NCBI RefSeq assembly: GCF_019740355.2
Contig: NZ_CP091819.1
Span: 1,860,001 to 1,924,000 of the forward strand
Reading direction: 5' to 3'
Length of the DNA stretch: 64,000 bases
Origin: Paracrocinitomix mangrovi
Lineage (GTDB): Bacteria; Bacteroidota; Bacteroidia; Flavobacteriales_D; Crocinitomicaceae
Within the stretch, counting starts at the first letter, position 1. The number at the start of each line of letters is the position of its first letter. The notes beneath the pieces were generated by a model. It had not been told where the DNA came from. It saw only the letters and a list, made by a program, of their open reading frames with translations, and did no database searches. Below are positions 39,401 through 49,100 of this stretch, one piece after another. A program made the position numbers and the translations under genes.

Positions 39401-40648
39401 TCCTTCATAAGGAATTCCACCCTGAGCAATGGCTTCGGCAATATTAGTTGTTAATGGATTGTCGATTCCATCATTGTCTTTATATGGACCTTCAAAAAAA
39501 TCAATCCCGATTGCAGGAGGAGAAGCACCATAAGGATCTTGACCAGAATTTCCGTTATCAACAGATTCACCATTGTAAGCGTATCCTAATCCTCTTGAAA
39601 CATCACAACCAACATAATCATTTGAATAATCACCTATGTCCGTATCCACCCATTGGCCGAAATAGGTATTTGTAAGTCTATATGAACCTCTGTTGATTAA
39701 CTCATAGTTGTAAAATGTCATGTCATTAATTGCGTCATCTGTTGCAAATGAAAAGGCTTGTGCTCTGATTTCCATTCCAATTGAAGCTCCACCCGTTTCA
39801 GTGTGAATGTTTCCTCTATCATTGAAAACCCACCAATGCGTTTCATCTCCATATAAAGTAACCCTTCTGTCCGCTCTGCAGTCAATTTTACCTTCAATAT
39901 CATACCATGGATAATCACCATCATTGATAGGGTCATAGACTCCTGGTGTATTATTTTCATATTCAACATTGTCATAAAATGGTGCCAAATAATAATCTTC
40001 CTTCAAAGACATATCACCATGTGCCGGCCAATTAATTATTCGATCCATTACTTCATCAGATGGTTTTTCAACGCCTTCACATTCTGATGGGTCTAGATTT
40101 AAATTCTCGCATTCCCACCATGCTATAAATTGTAAAACTTCAGCCTTTCTAATTGTGTAGAATTGGTCGTATTTAAGGCATTGTGAAGACTTAATGTCTG
40201 TGGATCCATGATCTCTGTACAGTGTAGTTTCTGCATTTTGAACTATAGATGGATCATAATTTCCAGAGTTAAGATCTAGACTTCCGAGTGGACCTGTCCA
40301 AAAATCACGGCCCTGACCAAACATTTGTGCAGCAATCTTTAATTGTCCGTTTACATCTTCACCACCCATCCAAAGGGCACCTGAATAAATAACGTACTTA
40401 TTAGATCCTTTAGGAACTTCATATGAAGCTGTTCCTGTTGATCTTTCTTGCCATAGCAAACCACCGGTTTCAATAATTGCCTTTACATTATTAAATTCCA
40501 TGTAAAGTCTCTCATTTGCAGGAGCACATCCAGCTGCTCTTGAACCTGCATCACCATCATTGTTTCCGGGTCTGTGATGATCGAAGTTTCGATAAGACCA
40601 CGAAGTGAAACAAAATGAAAGTGTAATTAGTGTAATAGATAATCTCAT
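36488..40648 (-). CDS. Giant secreted protein, paralogue A, with T9SS type A-like C-terminus
   Basis: 1386 residues with a signal peptide (MRLSITLITLSFCFTSWS). The N-terminal part (CAPANERLYMEFNNVKAIIETGG, YSGALWMGGEDVNGQLKIAA) and long asparagine/aspartate-rich loops such as DPINDGDYPWYD, DNDGIDNP and GDPDDATDYYQYL are shared with paralogue B downstream of the TonB receptor. Near the end NVVPNPYYGYSEYE begins a T9SS type A-like sorting domain with AGGLYLIHVKLP, followed by an extra tail ending RTPDLDNL. Function unknown, and no catalytic motif was recognised. Separated from the PorV-like gene by a terminator, so it likely has its own promoter. Confidence 0.85.
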   Translation of the reverse strand: MRLSITLITLSFCFTSWSYRNFDHHRPGNNDGDAGSRAAGCAPANERLYMEFNNVKAIIETGGLLWQERSTGTASYEVPKGSNKYVIYSGALWMGGEDVNGQLKIAAQMFGQGRDFWTGPLGSLDLNSGNYDPSIVQNAETTLYRDHGSTDIKSSQCLKYDQFYTIRKAEVLQFIAWWECENLNLDPSECEGVEKPSDEVMDRIINWPAHGDMSLKEDYYLAPFYDNVEYENNTPGVYDPINDGDYPWYDIEGKIDCRADRRVTLYGDETHWWVFNDRGNIHTETGGASIGMEIRAQAFSFATDDAINDMTFYNYELINRGSYRLTNTYFGQWVDTDIGDYSNDYVGCDVSRGLGYAYNGESVDNGNSGQDPYGASPPAIGIDFFEGPYKDNDGIDNPLTTNIAEAIAQGGIPYEGLGIGYGDGTVDNERLGMSKFVYFTGGAGAVQGDPDDATDYYQYLKGLWLNNDPFTFGGNGASGSIPTNYCFPGESDPYNWGTLGVPTGQSNWSEVTEGNPPGDRRFLQSAGPFTLEPGAVNNITVGVVYGRNTQETDLEASVRTMKEADSKAQALFDNCFELVEPPRAPTLTIQEMENELILFLQPGEDEQNWFSEDVIYIQTPDSLKDQGIFYDDTFRFEGYQIFQMIGPEASVSDIDDIQKARLVAQCDVENGVSKLVNYEYNEQLGITIPQVMVDGEDAGIRHSFHITEDQFATGARNLVNHKKYYFLAVAYAHNNFMNYVPTEPDSLFGQKKPYLRSRLSATGGGIESVTGIPHDPTPEADGTLFTTSYGYQPAIVQIEGIGNGGTFTDLDSLYRDNNVLNWSSPNVHPKYKPGSGPVDIKVIDPLNLAGGNYTLKFGTVNTDINDEEWSLTREYEDENGQIQIDTFNSKFSVGVKNEELILDWGISVTINQQFYQGNGNCTYKYTSPIDATMTYQDSSKAWLGGVSDDDQFYPTNWIRSGSTSELGDTLPACDPTTWIYNECKYNDYPLDVDQEYEKLLDGIVAPFNRVGTGVYGMPFGFPGDDPSTFKPLESWFSSLGTVSLTKSCFPVLHDVDIVFTSNKDYWTRCPVIEINDNEAQTEHGDDILHMRRDSSVDKFGKPDGTGTGMGWFPGYAVDVNTGKRLNMCFAENSWLGGENGNDMIWNPTSRFADQTGNPLFGGMHYIYVFGENVDGSECPSYDEGAWLADKFDLNHPPADWANNFYKAWKSCFWVMEPMLIQNATLLETDVEIKLRINKPYEDRLVNGENTGRPMYQFSIDNPTEKIKDDRLLSVLDNINVVPNPYYGYSEYETSKIDNRVKITNLPERCTVTIFNMQGALIRSFEKDDPITSLDWNLKNHAGVPIAGGLYLIHVKLPITADNGDVSYEERILKWYGALRTPDLDNL

Positions 40649-40651
40649 AGC

Positions 40652-40677
40652 ATTGGGTTTGTAGATTTTAACCCAAT
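40652..40677 (-). promoter_or_regulatory. Hairpin at the start codon of paralogue A
   Basis: ATTGGGTT (40652-40659) pairs with AACCCAAT (40670-40677) around a 10-base loop, ending three bases before the ATG. It would cover the ribosome-binding region of the transcript, so translational control is possible. I found no exact TAnnTTTG box upstream in the 240-base gap. Confidence 0.45.
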
Positions 40678-40839
40678 TTCCTCATAATTAATAAGGACTA
40701 CAATGGATATAATTACTATGATTTTGTTATTTATATCACTCTATATAGCTGATTTTCAAAGCCTTTTTACAGATGACTCAATCAAGCCTACAGTTTAATT
40801 GTATAAACGAGCATAAAAAGAATTTGCAAAATACAAGTC

Positions 40840-40870
40840 AAAAAAAATCCCCGACTGTTGAGCCGGGGAT
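40840..40870 (-). terminator. Terminator of the PorV/PorQ-family gene
   Basis: On the minus strand ATCCCCG (40870-40864) pairs with CGGGGAT (40853-40847) around a 10-base loop, followed by eight T. It lies about 20 bases beyond the stop of the PorV/PorQ-family gene and splits it from paralogue A. Confidence 0.85.
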
Positions 40871-40892
40871 TACTATATAAATCTAAAGAAGA

Positions 40893-41972
40893 TTATTTCA
40901 TATCAATCGATAATCCAATTGTGTGGATACCATTGAATGGATTTGCATGTCTGTAGCTGTACTGAACACCTAATCTGTGTTTGTTTTTACCAACGATACC
41001 GTCAACTGAAACACCAGCAGATAAACCGCTCAAAGCAGTAACTCTACCACCATATACAAAACCATCACTAGAGAAAAGACCTTTTTCAAAAGTGTACCCA
41101 GCCATTACGTTAAATGCCATTTTATTAGCATCCATTCCATAATTAACTCCTAATCTGTATTGGTCATGTGAAAACGAGTTAGCAGAAAAAGCAAATGCCG
41201 TAGTAAGCTTGTGCATTTCTCCAAAATTGAAATCATATGAACCACCGATATTCAAAGTAGAAGGCATTTCAAATGAAGCAGCTCTTTGCTCCAAAGTAGC
41301 CAATTCACCTGTATTAGGATACATAATTTGAATTGCCATACCATCACCTTTAAAAGTCATAGTTGGCCCGATATTTTTCAAAGTAATACCAAATTTAATT
41401 TGATCTTCTTCACCAGTTACATATCTGATACCTGCATCCAAAGCTACCGAAGTACCTCTTAAATTAGCAATAGCTTCGTTAACTACTTTAAAGTTGATAC
41501 CTCCGTAAATTGAATTGGTAAATTCTCTTGCATACCCAACATTAAAGTTAGAATAAGTAGGAGAGAAAGTTCCAATACCACCTTCAGGCAAATCAACTGT
41601 AGTAATATCAATATCACCAAATGTCATTGCCATAACAGTAACAGAGATAACAGAGTTATCTGAAATTCTTTGAGCTAATCCCGCAGAGTTGATACCGATT
41701 CCTGAACCACCCAACCAGTTTGTTCTATCAAATCTAATTTGAGTTTTATCAGTAAATGCTAATCCAGCAATATTGGTATAAACAGCATCCAGACCAGTAC
41801 CACAAGCAACACTTGCATCAGCCCAAGCAGCTGAACGAGCCCAAGGATTAATTAACAATTCAGTAGCTCCTGCTGATCCAATACGGTCCCCATTTCCAGC
41901 AAATGCGGGTGCACTTGCTAAGAAAACTGCTGAAGCCAATAATGTTCTTTTAACTATCTTATTCATTTTCAT
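40893..41972 (-). CDS. PorV/PorQ-family outer-membrane protein
   Basis: 359 residues with signal peptide MKMNKIVKRTLLASAVFLASAPAFA, then the family start SAGATELLINPWARSAAWADA and a FadL-like barrel pattern (GGINFKVVNEAIANLRGTSVALDAGIRY, FKGDGMAIQI). PorV carries T9SS cargo to the attachment complex, and PorQ is a relative. This copy sits between two giant T9SS-type cargo proteins and after a TonB receptor, so it is probably a dedicated partner of them rather than the general PorV. That specialisation is inferred. Confidence 0.78.
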   Translation of the reverse strand: MKMNKIVKRTLLASAVFLASAPAFAGNGDRIGSAGATELLINPWARSAAWADASVACGTGLDAVYTNIAGLAFTDKTQIRFDRTNWLGGSGIGINSAGLAQRISDNSVISVTVMAMTFGDIDITTVDLPEGGIGTFSPTYSNFNVGYAREFTNSIYGGINFKVVNEAIANLRGTSVALDAGIRYVTGEEDQIKFGITLKNIGPTMTFKGDGMAIQIMYPNTGELATLEQRAASFEMPSTLNIGGSYDFNFGEMHKLTTAFAFSANSFSHDQYRLGVNYGMDANKMAFNVMAGYTFEKGLFSSDGFVYGGRVTALSGLSAGVSVDGIVGKNKHRLGVQYSYRHANPFNGIHTIGLSIDMK

Positions 41973-42003
41973 ATGCGAATAAATTCTTTCTTAAATTCAA
42001 GTT

Positions 42004-45000
42004 TTACAGGTTATCAAGATCTGGTTGTCTTAAGGCACCATACCACTTGATTATTCTTTCTTGTTCTCTCACTTCAGTACCATTCTCTGTAATTGGTATT
42101 TTCACATGTATTAGGTACAATCCTCCTGCAATAGGAACACTTTTGTGGTTCTTCAAATCCCAATCTACAGATGTCAATGCATCATCTTTTTCAAAAGTTC
42201 TGATCAACGAACCTTGCATGTTGAAGATGGTAATTGTACATCTTTCAGGAAGGTTAGTAATCTTCACTCTATTATCTAATTTAGAAGTCTCGTATTCACT
42301 GTATCCATAGTAAGGATTTGGTACTACATTGATATTATCTAATACAGATTCTAATCTATCAGCTTGACCTTTAAGGGTAGCATTTTCGATCGTGAATTGA
42401 TACATTGGTCTTCCTGCATTTTCTCCACCTACTACTCTTTCCTCGTAAGGTCTGTTAATTCTTAAGTTGATTTCAACATCTGTAGCCATCAATTCAGCAT
42501 TCTCCTCAACCATAGGCTCCATAACCCACATACAGTTTTTCCAAGCTGTTAAGAAGTTAGTTGCTTTTTGAGCTGAAGTAACATCAAATTTTTGAGCTAA
42601 CCACGCTCCTTCATCATAAGCTGGACATCCACTGTTGTCAATATTCTCTCCGAAAACATAGATATAATGCATTCCACCAAATAAAGGATTATCTACCTGA
42701 TCAGCAAAGTTTGAAGTAGGGTTCCAAATCATATCTGCTCCGTTTTCACCTAACAACCATGAATTTTCAGAGAAAACCATATTAAGTCGTTTACCAGTGT
42801 TAACATCCACAGCATATCCTGGGAACCATCCCATACCAGTTCCAGTACCATCAGGATTTCCAAATTTGTCAACAGACTCATCACTTCTCATGTACAAGAT
42901 ATCATCTCCATGTTCAGTTTGATTCTCATTATCATTGATTTCAATCACTGGACATCTCGTCCATAAATTTCTATCATTTGTAATTATGATATCTACGTCA
43001 TGTAATTGAACAAAAGAAGATTTTGTTTGTGCAATTGACCATTGAGAGAACCATCCTTGAGGAGGATTGTTGTCATTTGTACTTGGATCATCACCAGGCC
43101 AACCAAAAGGCATTCCGTAAACTCCTGCACCTACTCTATTGAATGGTGCAACTGTTCCGTCTAATAATTTCTCATATAACTGATCATCATCTAATGCTTT
43201 ATCATTGTAAGCACATTGATTGTAAATCCAGTTTTGTGGATCACATCCACCAGGATTGTCAGTTTCATTCTCAGCTGTACTTCCTGATCTAATCCAGTTA
43301 GTTGGATAGAATTGGTCATCATCTTGAACACCTGTTAACCAAGCTTTAGATGAATCAGCATAAGTAATTGTAGCATCAATAGGCTCAGTATATTTATTCG
43401 CTTCCAAACCAGTTCCAATGTAAAACTGTTGATTTACTCTAACTGAGATTCCCCAATCAAGAATTAATTGCTCATTTCTAATTCCAATTACATAATCAGA
43501 AGAAACGCTTTCAGTTTGAGCTGCTCCATTCTCATCAATATAATCTCTAGTCAACGTCCAAGTATCTTCATCAACTGATGACGAATCTTGTCCAAATCTC
43601 AATGTAAACGTTCCGTCAGCTAAATTCAATGGGTCAATTACTTTAACATCAATTGGACCTGCACCTTCTTCATAAAGCACTTGCTCATTCATGTTTGTCC
43701 AATTAACGACATTGTTCATTCTGTAAGCAGAGTCTAATTGTGTAAATGTTCCTCCGTTTCCTATACCCTCAATTTGAGTAATTTTTGGTTGGTATCCATA
43801 AGAAGTTGTATAGATAGTTCCATCAGCTTCTGGAGAAGGATCATGAGGAATTCCAATTGCAGCTTCAATTCCTTTACCAGATCCAGAAATACGTGATCTC
43901 AAATAAGGGATTTTTTGACCATCCAATGCATCAGGATCACTAGGATCGTAATCTTTATAACTGTTATACGCATAAGCCACAGCTATATAGTAGTATTTCT
44001 TATGATTTACCAATTCTCTAGCACCAGTTGCAAATTGATCTTCAGTAATTCTAAAAGAATGACTTAAACCTTCATCTGCTCCATCAACCATTACTTGAGG
44101 AATTGTAATATCTAATTGTTCATCATAGATATAGTTAACCAATTTGGCAACACCGTTTGAAATATCACACTGTGCAACTAAACGGGCTTTTTCAATATCA
44201 TCTAAATCAGCTACTGAGGCTTCAGCATCAACCATTTGGAAGATTTGATATCCTTCAAATCTGAAAGTATCGTCATAATAAATTCCTTGTTGTGCTAAAT
44301 CATCAGGAGTAATGATGTTAATTCTGTCAACCTCAAACCAAGTTTGCTCATCAAATCCTGGTGGCTCTTCAATGAAAAGAATTAATTCATTTTCCATTTC
44401 TTGAATAGATAGATTCGGAGCTACTGGAGGCTCAACTAATTCAAAACAGTTTTCGAATAATGCTTGAGCTTTAGAATCAGCTGTTTTCATAGTTCTAACA
44501 GAAGCTTCTAAATCAGTTTCAGCAGTATTTCTACCATAAACAACTCCTACAGTAATGTTATTTACTGCTCCAGGAACCAACGTAAATGGACCTGCAGACT
44601 GTAAGAAACGTCTATCTCCATCTGCATTTTGCTCAGAAACCTCTGACCAATCAAATCCAGGGTCTACCCCTCCAGTTCCCCAAAATTCATTGTCCGTATC
44701 TCCCGGAAACATAAAATCGGTAGGCAAGGTAGTCCCTGATAAGAAGCCATCCCCCCCGTAAACCATTTGTTGTCCATTTTGCCAAATTCCTTGAAGATAT
44801 AAATAGTAATCTGTAGCATTGTTAGGGTCACCTGTAGGTCCACCTCCAATATTGTGATATACAAACCTTCTCATACCGTAACGCTCATTATCAGCAATTC
44901 CATCACCGTAACCTATTCCATTTAATGCCTCGTTAACTCCAATACCTTTGGCGTTATCAATACCATCATTGTCTTGATAAGGTCCTTCAAAGAAATCCAC

Positions 45001-46143
45001 TCCAATAGCTGGTGGTGACGCTCCATATGGCGCCTGACCATTTTGTCCGTTATCAACCGACTCTCCATTATATGCGAAACCTAAACCTCTATTTACATCA
45101 CATCCCACATAGTCATTATTCGCTGCTCCAATATCCGGATCTACCCACTGACCAAAATAAGTGTTGTACAAAGTTTGAGTACCACGATTGATTAACTCAT
45201 AGTTGTAGAATGTCATGTCATTGATAGCATCATCAGTTGCAAAAGCAAAAGCCTGCGCCCTAATTTCCATACCAATTGGATCACCACCTGTTTCAGTGTG
45301 AATATTTCCTTTATCGTTGAAAACCCACCAGTGAGTTTCATCACCAAATAAGGTTACACGACGGTCATTTCTACAGTCAATCTCATCTTCCATATCATAC
45401 CAAGGATAATCCCCGTCATTAATTGGATCATAAATACCATTTGGCGCTTGAGCATCAGTTCCATTATCATAAAAAGGAGCTAAGTAAAAATCCTGACCTA
45501 AAGACACATCTCCATGCGCCGGCCAGTTAATAATTCTCTCCATTATTTCATCATTTGGTTGCTCAACATCTTCACAATCCGCAGGATCAGTAATTCCATT
45601 AGAACAATTCCACCAAGCAATGAACTGTCTTACTTCAGCTTTACGAATAGTATAGAATCTGTCATAAGCAAGACACTCAGAAGGAATAATTTCGGCAGCA
45701 CCATAATCTCTATATAAAGTCAATTCAGCATTTTGAACTGTAAAAGGATCATAGTTTCCTGTACCATCAATCAAATCTCCAAGGGGTCCTGCCCAAAAGT
45801 CATTTCCTTGACGGAACATGTGCGCAGCTAATTTTAACTGACCGTTAACATCTTCACCTCCCATCCACAAAGCTCCTGAATAAAGGACAAACTTATTTGA
45901 CCCAGCTGGAACCTCATAAGACGCTCTTGAGTTTGCTCTATCTTGCCATAAAGAACCACCTGTTTCAACCAATGCTCTAACATTGTTGAACTCCATGAAC
46001 AATCTCTCATTCGCAGGAGCACAGTTGGCTGCTCTTGAATCACCAGACGGCAAATGGTCCGGTCCGTGGTGATTGAAGTTTTTATAAGCAAAAGATGTAC
46101 TTGCTAATCCTAAAACTAAAAAGTTAATTAATACTTTTTTCAT
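42004..46143 (-). CDS. Giant secreted protein, paralogue B, with T9SS type A-like C-terminus
   Basis: 1379 residues with signal peptide MKKVLINFLVLGLASTSFA. It aligns along its whole length with paralogue A: CAPANERLFMEFNNVRALVETGG, LYSGALWMGGEDVNGQLKLAA, DPINDGDYPWYD, and GPFTLVPGAVNNITVGVVYG all recur. It too ends with a NVVPNPYYGYSEYE sorting domain and the tail RQPDLDNL. Ca-binding-like acidic loops (DNDGIDN, YGDGIADNERYG) are frequent. Function unknown. It lies 36 bases after the TonB receptor gene and 31 before the PorV-like gene, forming one probable operon. Confidence 0.85.
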   Translation of the reverse strand: MKKVLINFLVLGLASTSFAYKNFNHHGPDHLPSGDSRAANCAPANERLFMEFNNVRALVETGGSLWQDRANSRASYEVPAGSNKFVLYSGALWMGGEDVNGQLKLAAHMFRQGNDFWAGPLGDLIDGTGNYDPFTVQNAELTLYRDYGAAEIIPSECLAYDRFYTIRKAEVRQFIAWWNCSNGITDPADCEDVEQPNDEIMERIINWPAHGDVSLGQDFYLAPFYDNGTDAQAPNGIYDPINDGDYPWYDMEDEIDCRNDRRVTLFGDETHWWVFNDKGNIHTETGGDPIGMEIRAQAFAFATDDAINDMTFYNYELINRGTQTLYNTYFGQWVDPDIGAANNDYVGCDVNRGLGFAYNGESVDNGQNGQAPYGASPPAIGVDFFEGPYQDNDGIDNAKGIGVNEALNGIGYGDGIADNERYGMRRFVYHNIGGGPTGDPNNATDYYLYLQGIWQNGQQMVYGGDGFLSGTTLPTDFMFPGDTDNEFWGTGGVDPGFDWSEVSEQNADGDRRFLQSAGPFTLVPGAVNNITVGVVYGRNTAETDLEASVRTMKTADSKAQALFENCFELVEPPVAPNLSIQEMENELILFIEEPPGFDEQTWFEVDRINIITPDDLAQQGIYYDDTFRFEGYQIFQMVDAEASVADLDDIEKARLVAQCDISNGVAKLVNYIYDEQLDITIPQVMVDGADEGLSHSFRITEDQFATGARELVNHKKYYYIAVAYAYNSYKDYDPSDPDALDGQKIPYLRSRISGSGKGIEAAIGIPHDPSPEADGTIYTTSYGYQPKITQIEGIGNGGTFTQLDSAYRMNNVVNWTNMNEQVLYEEGAGPIDVKVIDPLNLADGTFTLRFGQDSSSVDEDTWTLTRDYIDENGAAQTESVSSDYVIGIRNEQLILDWGISVRVNQQFYIGTGLEANKYTEPIDATITYADSSKAWLTGVQDDDQFYPTNWIRSGSTAENETDNPGGCDPQNWIYNQCAYNDKALDDDQLYEKLLDGTVAPFNRVGAGVYGMPFGWPGDDPSTNDNNPPQGWFSQWSIAQTKSSFVQLHDVDIIITNDRNLWTRCPVIEINDNENQTEHGDDILYMRSDESVDKFGNPDGTGTGMGWFPGYAVDVNTGKRLNMVFSENSWLLGENGADMIWNPTSNFADQVDNPLFGGMHYIYVFGENIDNSGCPAYDEGAWLAQKFDVTSAQKATNFLTAWKNCMWVMEPMVEENAELMATDVEINLRINRPYEERVVGGENAGRPMYQFTIENATLKGQADRLESVLDNINVVPNPYYGYSEYETSKLDNRVKITNLPERCTITIFNMQGSLIRTFEKDDALTSVDWDLKNHKSVPIAGGLYLIHVKIPITENGTEVREQERIIKWYGALRQPDLDNL

Positions 46144-46179
46144 AATCTTTATTTGGACTTTAAATACCTAAATTGGTTC

Positions 46180-49100
46180 TTAAAAATCAAATTTAACACC
46201 TAATCTAATTGTTCTTGGAATACCAAAATTGAATGGATTTACAACCTTCATTTGATAGTAATCTCTGAATGATTGCTCATCCAATTGACTTTGAATAGAA
46301 GTTTGATACTGAGAAGCTGCCAAATAACCATCATCATCAGGAGTACCTGTAGCTCTGTACACATTTAATGTGTTGATGATGTTGAAAATATTTGTTACCC
46401 TTAAGTAAACATTCAAGTATGCCGCTTTCTTCTTGTCTTCGTCTTTACCAAACTCTAAGTTGATATTTCTATCAATTTGGAAATCCATTCTATACTGCCA
46501 TGGTTTTCTTGAACCGTTTAAAGTTCCGTCTAATTGTGAACTATTAGGTGACAATAACGCATCTCCAACTGGAATTTTCAATCCTGAGTAAGGAGTACCA
46601 GAACCAATATTAGTTACTAAGTTAACACCAGTATTTCCGAATAATTCGAAGTCTTTAATTTTTGGACCATTGTAATCTCTTCCAGAACCATATCTGTAAT
46701 CAAATACAATGTTGAAACCATGTCTTTGGTCATATGAATAAGGGAAAATTACTCTTAAGTTAGGCTCTCCTGAGTTTACTAATCCCAATGCAGAAGTTGC
46801 ATCTGAACCAGTTCCGTTTGCAAACTGTAATGTATAAGCTGCAGTCATTCTAACATTTCCTGTTCTTCTTAAATCATATGAAACTGTAATTCCTTTCACA
46901 GTACCAAAGTCTCTGTTTCCGTAAGAACGGTAAGTATTTGGATAAGCCTGGAAAACATTCACCAACTGTACTTGATCTCTTTGCTCTTTGTAGAACGCTG
47001 AAATCTTTAATGATGACGTTTTTGACAACACTTGTTGGAAACCTATTTCGTAGTCAATAGTTTTCTCTGGTTTCAAATCCGGATTACCGATAATCACGTT
47101 TCTATCTTGCATAAATTGGTAATCAATTGGATTAAACCTGTTTCCTGTAGTAGGACGTTTAGTCAAGATATCATAGTGAGCAAAGAAAGATGCTTCATCC
47201 GAAATTGGGAATGAGAATGCAATTCTAGGCATTACGTTAACCTGAGGTTTATAATCTTCAAAAGCATCAGCTGTAGGAGAAGTTAAAGAAGGATCTTGCA
47301 AATAAGGAGCAATACCTTTAGAACCCTCAATCAAAGAAGCATCCGCGATTTCAACACCTTCCGCATTGTACCAAGTATCTCCATTTCTATATCCTAAAAT
47401 TGAATTTACATTGTTTACGTCATTCACATACACAACATAATCATCTCCCATATTTTCAGGGTGAGCGCCTAGATCATCAACTTCTGCAACTGTTTTTGCA
47501 TTATACAATAAGTATTTATCTTTCATTACAGGTTGGTTTGCATCAAATACATCAACACGAACACCAACGTTGAAAATGATATCATCAAATGCAAATTTAT
47601 CCATTACATATCCAGCCATGTAAATAGGTTGGAATGCTCCAATATGTCTTCTGTAGTTTCCATTTCCATCAAACTCAGTAAAGTAATCATTGATATCTGT
47701 ATTACCTTTTACTTTATTTCCAGAATGGTCATATCCATACCAAGTAAAAATGTTATTACCTGAATTCAATAACTCATCTGCGTTGAACATGTCAACTGTA
47801 AAGAAGTTTGGATCAATTGCATCAATATCAACAAAATCAGTTCCATCAGGATCTAGTCCTAATTTCTGTCTTACATTATAATCAAAGAAATACTGAGCAT
47901 CATTTCCTTCTTGACCTTGGTAATCACCTTCAGAAGCATTCAACCTTTCATAAGTAACACGAGGGAAAGTTCCGTAGTAGTCAAATGTTGTACCTGCAGC
48001 AGACTTGTCTAACTCCAAAATATGGTTATTCATGTACTGACGTGCAATAGTCCAAATTCCAATAGGTGAACCACTCCAAGCTCTATCCCATCTTTGCTCA
48101 TATTCAAAACCTAATGAAATTGCGTGATCATTTAGATTAATTGAACCTGAACCAGTAATACGAAACTGATCTGCTTGTGAATATCCATATCCATTATAAG
48201 GTGTACCTATATTATTCCAAATTCCATAAACCGATTGCGGCAAATCTCCATTTCTCAAAGCTCCACCTTGCTGAACTTGGAACAAATTCTCGTAATGATC
48301 CTCTGTTTGACCCGCATAAATTGAGTAATACTGAGAAGTAATTGCAGAAAAAGCCTCATTAGTTGCTGATGGTGTAAAAGCAACTAAAGTATCATTAAAA
48401 CCATTGTGAATCAATGAATCACCATCATCATTAAATTCATAAGTTGTTTCTCTAAAAGTTTCAAAAGTACCCACATGACCATAGTTGAAAATTCTATCCT
48501 CATGTCTTGAATCTTGAAATTTGTTATGCGCCTGAGTATAATCTACCATGATTGAATAGTTGGCACTTTTAATTTTAGAAGAAGAACCTTCTTGAGTATT
48601 ATTAAAACGTTGAGTAAATCTACCATAAACTCTCCAGTCTAAACTCGAGCTTTCACCAAAGTTTTCAAAGTTTAAAAGAGATCCATTGTAGTTATAAATA
48701 GAACCTTTACTCCAAGCCATTGATCCACCAAATGTTAAGTTAATGTTAGGACCAGCGTTTACATCAATTTTTCCAGCAGCTGAGGCAGATCTACTTCTAG
48801 CATTCATTCTCCAAGGAACTTGTTCAAATGCATTGTTCGGATCATCAGGATCATTCATATTGTTTCTGAAAAACTCAGCATTATAATAGGTACCCTGACC
48901 AAGACCTGTAGGTCTTAAAGGATTGGCAATTAAAGAATCTCTATACTCTTCTTTAATTCTGTAAGTACCACCGTGAGCAGTTGGTCTTCCATCTAATTGA
49001 TCAGTAAAGTTTGCTGAGATAAAAAATCCTAAGATTGGTTTTGTTTTATTTCCAGCTGAATCTTTCTTCATCCAAAGCGGACCAGAGATCATACCTTCTA

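Noticed and set aside
42047-42310. Plus-strand open frames inside the giant paralogues and the TonB receptor
   Set aside because: They are short antisense frames opposite long genes with signal peptides and sorting domains.
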